Shown here: positions 59,913 to 64,000 of the stretch, one piece after another | How the letters are laid out: each line of letters begins with the position of its first letter | How positions within the stretch are numbered: position 1 is the first letter of the stretch | DNA from: Streptomyces sp. NBC_01775 | GTDB taxonomy: Bacteria > Actinomycetota > Actinomycetes > Streptomycetales > Streptomycetaceae | DNA: 64,000 nucleotides | Direction of reading: 5' to 3' | NCBI RefSeq assembly: GCF_035917675.1 | Contig: NZ_CP109104.1 | Location: 1,054,001-1,118,000, forward strand | Program-made: the position numbers and the translations under genes | The notes under the pieces: generated by a model | The model's database searches: none | Seen by the model: only the letters and a program-made list of their open reading frames with translations | Told to the model about the DNA's origin: nothing

Positions 59913-61230
59913 GCGGGCGTTCCTCCTGGGACGTACGGCGTGCGGGCGGCGGCACCCCGCCGAGCGGCACCTCGCTGGGGTGCACCGTCTCGGTGATACC
60001 GCGCGCGGCCAAGTGTGCGGGCTCGGCGGCGCGGGAGGCGAGTACGGCGGCGGGACGAACCCCGTCGGCGGCGAGGGCTGCCCACGCCTCGAAGAACGTG
60101 CCGCCCGGCGCGCATTGGGTGCGGCCCGGGCCCGGCCCGGCGCCCTGGTGGTCCGGGGCGGCCGTGTCCGGCTCGTCCGGGTCGAGGACGAGCGCGGTGG
60201 TCCGGGGCGCCGGCCGGGAGGCTCCGGCGCGCCGTTCGGCGGCGATACGGGCCAGTTCGCGGCCGGCCGGCTTGGGCTGCCGGGAGTGGGTGAGCAGACC
60301 CAGGCCGTATTCCAGCTCGGGGAAGTCGGCCAGCGCGCGGTCCACGTCGTGGGAGCACCACCAGGTGACGCCCCACAGGTGCGCGCAGTCGAGTGCGGCC
60401 TCGACGGTCGCGGCGGTGAAGGCGGCGGCCCGCTCCGGCGGGATGTGCGGGGAGGGCGCGCCGACCTCCTGGAGCCATACGGGCCGCGCCGGGTCGGTCG
60501 CCCAGGCTTTGGACAGCTCGATCAGATAGGCGGCGTGCTGTTCGGTGGCCGTGCCGGTGGGGCCGTGACGCTGGGCCGTGCCGTTGAACACCCACGAGTG
60601 AACGGCCGTCATGACGCCGAGGGTCGCGGCCTGGTCCGGGGTGAAGGGGTGGCCGCGCCGGTACCAGGTGGCGTCGTCCTCCGCGTGGAGGTGCGCGCGG
60701 CCGGGGGCGCCCTGCTCGCAGGCCGCGAGCATCCGGCGCAGCCAGGCGTCGATCTGCGCCGCGCTCGCCCTGTGGGGGTCGGGGTGCGGGTCGTCGGAGA
60801 ACTGGTTGATCTCGTTCCCGAGCGTCATTCCCAGGAAGTTGGGCCGCGCATGGAGGGCGGCGGCGAGCGTACGCAGATAGGCCGCCTGGGCCTCGACGAC
60901 CTCGGGGTCGGTGAAGAGGTTTCCGCGGTGCCAGGTCGTCGTCCACGCGGGGAGGAAGTCGAAGCTGGACAGGTGGCCTTGCAGACCGTCGACGGCGACG
61001 TCCAGCCCGCGCTCGGCCGCCGCGTCCGTCAGCGCCACCAGTTGCTCGACGGCCCGGGGGCGGATGAGGCCGCGGTTGGGCTGGAAGAGCGGCCAGAGCG
61101 GGAAGACGCGGATGTGGTCGAGGCCGAGGGCCGCGACGGAGTCGAGGTCTTCGCGGATCTCCGCGAGGTCGAAGTCGAGCCAGTGGTGGAACCAGCCGCG
61201 GGTGGGGGTGTAGTTGACACCGAAGCGCAT
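59905..61230 (-). CDS. Clan GH-A glycoside hydrolase (GH5/mannanase-like)
   Basis: A 441-residue TIM-barrel glycosidase without a signal peptide. RFGVNYTPTRGWFHHW opens strand 1, the acid/base Glu is in GMTLGNEINQFSDDP (about residue 155), the nucleophile Glu is in VWLQEVGAPSPH (about residue 275), and GVTWWCSHDVDR follows. This Asn-Glu / Glu arrangement is typical of clan GH-A. The substrate is probably a mannoside, given the coupled alpha-mannosidase. ATG 61230 has GGAGG 9 bases upstream. The last 110 residues are less conserved-looking. Confidence 0.82.
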   Translation of the reverse strand: MRFGVNYTPTRGWFHHWLDFDLAEIREDLDSVAALGLDHIRVFPLWPLFQPNRGLIRPRAVEQLVALTDAAAERGLDVAVDGLQGHLSSFDFLPAWTTTWHRGNLFTDPEVVEAQAAYLRTLAAALHARPNFLGMTLGNEINQFSDDPHPDPHRASAAQIDAWLRRMLAACEQGAPGRAHLHAEDDATWYRRGHPFTPDQAATLGVMTAVHSWVFNGTAQRHGPTGTATEQHAAYLIELSKAWATDPARPVWLQEVGAPSPHIPPERAAAFTAATVEAALDCAHLWGVTWWCSHDVDRALADFPELEYGLGLLTHSRQPKPAGRELARIAAERRAGASRPAPRTTALVLDPDEPDTAAPDHQGAGPGPGRTQCAPGGTFFEAWAALAADGVRPAAVLASRAAEPAHLAARGITETVHPSEVPLGGVPPPARRTSQEERPHA

Positions 61231-61397
61231 GTGGCGGGCCTCCAGGGGCGGGCGGTACGGTCCGGCCAGTCTCGGGCCTCGCGAGCCTCCCGTAACCCCG
61301 GCGGACTCCTCGCGTGACGCCACCACCCTCCCTCTCCCAGGCAGCCTGACCGCTCTACGGGTCGAGGCGAATCCTGGGCACGGCCCTCATGACGCGG

Positions 61398-62356
61398 TCA
61401 GTTGGTGAACGCCGGATCGCCGGCCTTGCCGATCGGGGGCGAGATGCGGACCACGCCGTCGTGGCTTCCGCTCGCCACCCGGACCGTGTCCCCAGGGCCG
61501 GGCACTGCGGTCAGCGCCATGATCGTGGACTTGTAGCCCCGCTGACCGAAAGCGGGGCCGTGCCGGTTGAATACCTCGCCGACAAGCTCTCCCCCATAGG
61601 GATCGCATATCCGCACCGCCGCGTCACGGCCGCAGTCGACGCCCACGGCGAGGAGCGGACCGTCCGCGAGCGGGACCGATGCCATGGTGTCGACGAGAGC
61701 GTCGAGGTCGATCCGGGCCACTCGGCGCCGGGTTGTGACGTCCCACACCGCAATTGCGCGGCGGTGGTTCACGGCCAGGTGCGAGCCGCCCGGCCCGGTG
61801 TCGAGCACGGCAAGATCTCCTCCGAAGCATCCGTCGGTCAGGCTGTAGCTGCGCCACCTCCACCGTCTCGGCACCCACGGGGGCCGCGCCGGCACCCACA
61901 GCTCGACCTCGCTGCTGAACCGATCGGTGACGAACCCCGCTGTGTCGTCGCCCAGCCGCACCCCGGCCTGCCTGAAAACCCTCGGGCCGATGTGTTCCGG
62001 CGGTCGGGAGGCTGCGCGAACTCGAACACCACCAGGTCGGTGTCGGGGTCGATGACCTGAACCCGCTCGCCGCCGATGTCCACGATGAGGGCGCGAGTCC
62101 GTTCGGTGGCCGGCACGACACCGCGGCCGGACGCCCGCGCCAACTCGACCGGGCCGAGTCGCAGCGCGGCAAGCTGCGTCCGGACCTCGTCACCCTGGAC
62201 CGGCCCGCCCACCAGCTCACCGGTCAGGGGATCCCATACCCGCACGGAGTTGTGGGTGTCGGCGCTCACAAGCAGAACCTGGCCCTCGTCGGAACGGACG
62301 GTGACCAGACGGTCGATGATCCAGCTGTGCCCGCGCAGTTCAAGCTCCGGTTCCAT
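61398..62356 (-). pseudogene. WD40/beta-propeller-like protein with one frameshift
   Basis: The 5' frame (ATG 62356) reads LELRGHSWIIDRLVTV, SADTHNSVRVWDPLTGELVGG and ALIVDIGGERVQVIDPDTD. The 3' frame (stop 61398) reads RRAIAVWDVTTRRRVARIDLD, VRICDPYGGELVGEVFNRHG and GSHDGVVRISPPIG. They meet near 62002, where adding one C restores HIGPRVFRQAGVRLGDD. The repeated VRVWDPLTGELVGG-like unit is a WD40 blade, of which at least four are visible. No effector domain is fused. It is either a truncated propeller gene or one with a sequencing error. The start has a poor ribosome site. Confidence 0.65.
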
Positions 62357-62741
62357 GGGCGCACAGTGTGCCGGATGACGCCGGGACCGGTCCCGCGGGT
62401 CTCGCGTTCGAATGGGAAGTCGGCGCGTCGCCGCCGCGCCGCCGATACCGGGTGCGCGACGAGACGCCGAGCCGCGCCGAGTCTCTGCGGCTGTGACGTC
62501 CGCAACCGCACGGACGCATACGCCACCGGATGCGGGGCATACCGACTTGTGCTGCCCCACGCGGGCGGCGTACGTGATTCGCGCGCAGGTCCGGGCCACA
62601 GGTCTGGCCCTGCACCGGCCCCCGCCCTGTACTGAGCGCAGGGCTCGGCGTACAGGCGCAGGCGTACCACTGCAAAGGTACGACGGACCGCACGGGCACA
62701 GGCGAACCGAACCTCGCGGAGCGACTCACCGGGGGCGTGAC
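62357..62741. other. Intergenic region of 385 bases, no feature recognised
   Basis: This lies between the divergent WD40-like and SGNH genes. Open frames here have poor codon use and no ribosome sites. I see no convincing promoter or hairpin. Confidence 0.5.
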
Positions 62742-64000
62742 ATGACGGAACCCACATCCACATCCGCGGCCACATCCACCGCCGCCACCGCACGGGCCGA
62801 GCCGGGGGCGCCGTACACCGATCCGACCCTGGGCATCCCCGTGGAGACCTCCTGGCGCGGTGAGCCGGTCAACCGGCTGGTGACGATCGGGGACTCGCTG
62901 ACCCAGGGCTTCCAGAGCTGCGCCGTCTTCCACACCGGCCTGTCGTATCCGGCGATCATCGCGCACGAGCTGGGCTGGGCCGACCGCTTCCGTCAACCCG
63001 ACTACGACGGCTGCGGCGGACTGCCGCTCAACCTGGAGTTCCTCCTGCGCGACCTGGAGGAGCACTACGGCAAGAACCTCGACTGGTGGGAGACGGCCCC
63101 CGCGCTCTTCCGCGCCCGCCGCTTCATGGACCGGGTGGAGGACTACTGGGAACGGGGCCCGGGCGCGGCGCCCGCCTCGACCACCGCGATCAACCACAAT
63201 CTGGCGGTCTTCAGCTGGGACCTGCGCGACGCGCTGGAGAAGTCGGCGGACGTGTGCCGCAGGGCGATCGGCGCGCCCAAGGACGACCTGGTGCGGCAGA
63301 TGACCGGCAACGCCGTCGAGCGCGCGGCGCTGCGGGCCCTGCCCACGCGCCCGCCGAGGGCGGGCGCGCTCACCCAGCTCGGCGCCGCCGCCGTGCTCGG
63401 CGAGCAGACGGGCGGGCCCGAGGAGGACCGGGAGGGGGACCCCGAGCACGGCATCGAGACGCTGATCGTCTTCCTCGGCGCCAACAACGCGCTCTCCTCG
63501 GTCATCGAGCTGAAGGTCGCGTGGAGCGGCGAGGGCTATGACGACCTGCGCACCAAGGGGAAGTACACGGTGTGGCGGCCCGAGCACTTCGCCGCCGAGC
63601 TGGACCAGGTGGCCGACGCGGTGGAGCGGATCCGCGCCCGGCACGTCATCTGGTGCGCCGTCCCGCACGTCACCATCGCGCCGATCGCGCGCGGCGTGGC
63701 GAGCAAGATGGAATCCGGCTCGCGCTACTTCCCGCACTACACCCGCCCCTGGATCAGCGACAGCGACTTCGACGTGCGGCGCGACCCGCACCTCACCGGC
63801 GAGCAGGCGCGGTCCGTGGACGAGGCGATCGACGAGTACAACGACGCGCTGGCCGAGGTCGTGCGCAGGGGCCGGCACGCGGGCCGCGACTGGTACCTGC
63901 TGGACAGCGCCGGGCTGCTGGACCGGCTCGCCTCACGCCGGTTCGCCGAGGACGAGCAGGCCAGGCCCGGCTGGTGGACCCCCTACCCCCTGCCGGAGGA
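62742..64000 (+). CDS. SGNH/GDSL hydrolase-like protein, truncated by window edge
   Basis: At least 419 residues, open at the right edge. The nucleophile Ser is in LVTIGDSLTQGFQSC (about residue 52); LIVFLGANNALSSVIELK carries the Asn of block III, and HVIWCAVPHVTIAPIARG is a downstream core strand. The N-terminal 30 residues are Ser/Thr/Ala-rich. It lacks a signal peptide, so it is probably cytoplasmic. The large insertion between blocks I and III (about 90-240) is longer than in standard esterases. ATG 62742 overlaps a possible GTG by a few bases. Confidence 0.8.
   Translation, partial: MTEPTSTSAATSTAATARAEPGAPYTDPTLGIPVETSWRGEPVNRLVTIGDSLTQGFQSCAVFHTGLSYPAIIAHELGWADRFRQPDYDGCGGLPLNLEFLLRDLEEHYGKNLDWWETAPALFRARRFMDRVEDYWERGPGAAPASTTAINHNLAVFSWDLRDALEKSADVCRRAIGAPKDDLVRQMTGNAVERAALRALPTRPPRAGALTQLGAAAVLGEQTGGPEEDREGDPEHGIETLIVFLGANNALSSVIELKVAWSGEGYDDLRTKGKYTVWRPEHFAAELDQVADAVERIRARHVIWCAVPHVTIAPIARGVASKMESGSRYFPHYTRPWISDSDFDVRRDPHLTGEQARSVDEAIDEYNDALAEVVRRGRHAGRDWYLLDSAGLLDRLASRRFAEDEQARPGWWTPYPLPE

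Overview
The window looks like a chromosomal segment of a Streptomyces or close relative. It has very high GC with GC-rich third codon positions, frequent GTG/TTG starts behind GGAGG-like sites, dense gene packing, and typical families: DUF5709, DUF2165, DUF3574, LPFR small protein, glutathionyl-hydroquinone reductase, GlpF, AA10 LPMO and LuxR-type two-component pairs. No rRNA, tRNA, CRISPR array, phage or transposase gene was recognised.

Layout. 0-8.3 kb: an edge-truncated LuxR regulator, a DUF2165/MFS pair divergent from an AraC regulator, a DUF5709-like protein, a two-gene NHEJ-type operon (LigD-like phosphoesterase plus ATP-dependent ligase), an unknown protein and a two-domain Nudix protein. 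8.4-15.1 kb: an orphan single-module type I PKS (KS-AT-KR-DH-ACP) translationally coupled to a type II thioesterase. 15.2-30.5 kb: metabolism and stress genes (two VOC proteins, GlpF, secreted 5'-nucleotidase, GCS2 ligase, glutamate dehydrogenase, GH15, CBS protein, XRE-cupin regulator, aldehyde dehydrogenase, NTF2-like protein, GSH/mycothiol-type hydroquinone reductase).

30.5-33.9 kb holds the most unusual system: a Trypco1 (CU044_2847-family) protein, a trypsin-like protease with a full catalytic triad, and a TPR/membrane/alpha-beta-hydrolase reading frame. Their order fits the trypsin-centred conflict systems described for actinobacteria. The last two genes carry six single-base frameshifts at or beside short G/C runs. 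33.9-37.6 kb: a NarL/LiaR-like two-component pair with a detached paralogous sensor domain, and a hydrolase. 37.9-46.4 kb: a large unknown protein, an ascorbate-type PTS (EIIC plus fused EIIA-EIIB), a Balon/Rv2629-like ribosome hibernation candidate convergent with an ABC-F protein, and an MFS exporter. At 46.9 kb a 162-bp element with perfect 22-bp inverted ends splits a DUF3574 gene.

47.5-61.2 kb is rich in carbohydrate functions: LPMO, NodB-type deacetylase, two FGGY sugar kinases around a DeoR regulator and a histidine phosphatase, and an operon of a clan-A glycosidase, a GH38 alpha-mannosidase and a zinc alcohol dehydrogenase. MGMT, an APH-like kinase and a 39-residue LPFR protein lie among them. 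The right end has a frameshifted WD40-like gene and an edge-truncated SGNH/GDSL hydrolase.

All functions are read from translations and motif recall only. No similarity search was run. Where a start differs from the longest open frame, the choice rests on the ribosome binding site and family length.
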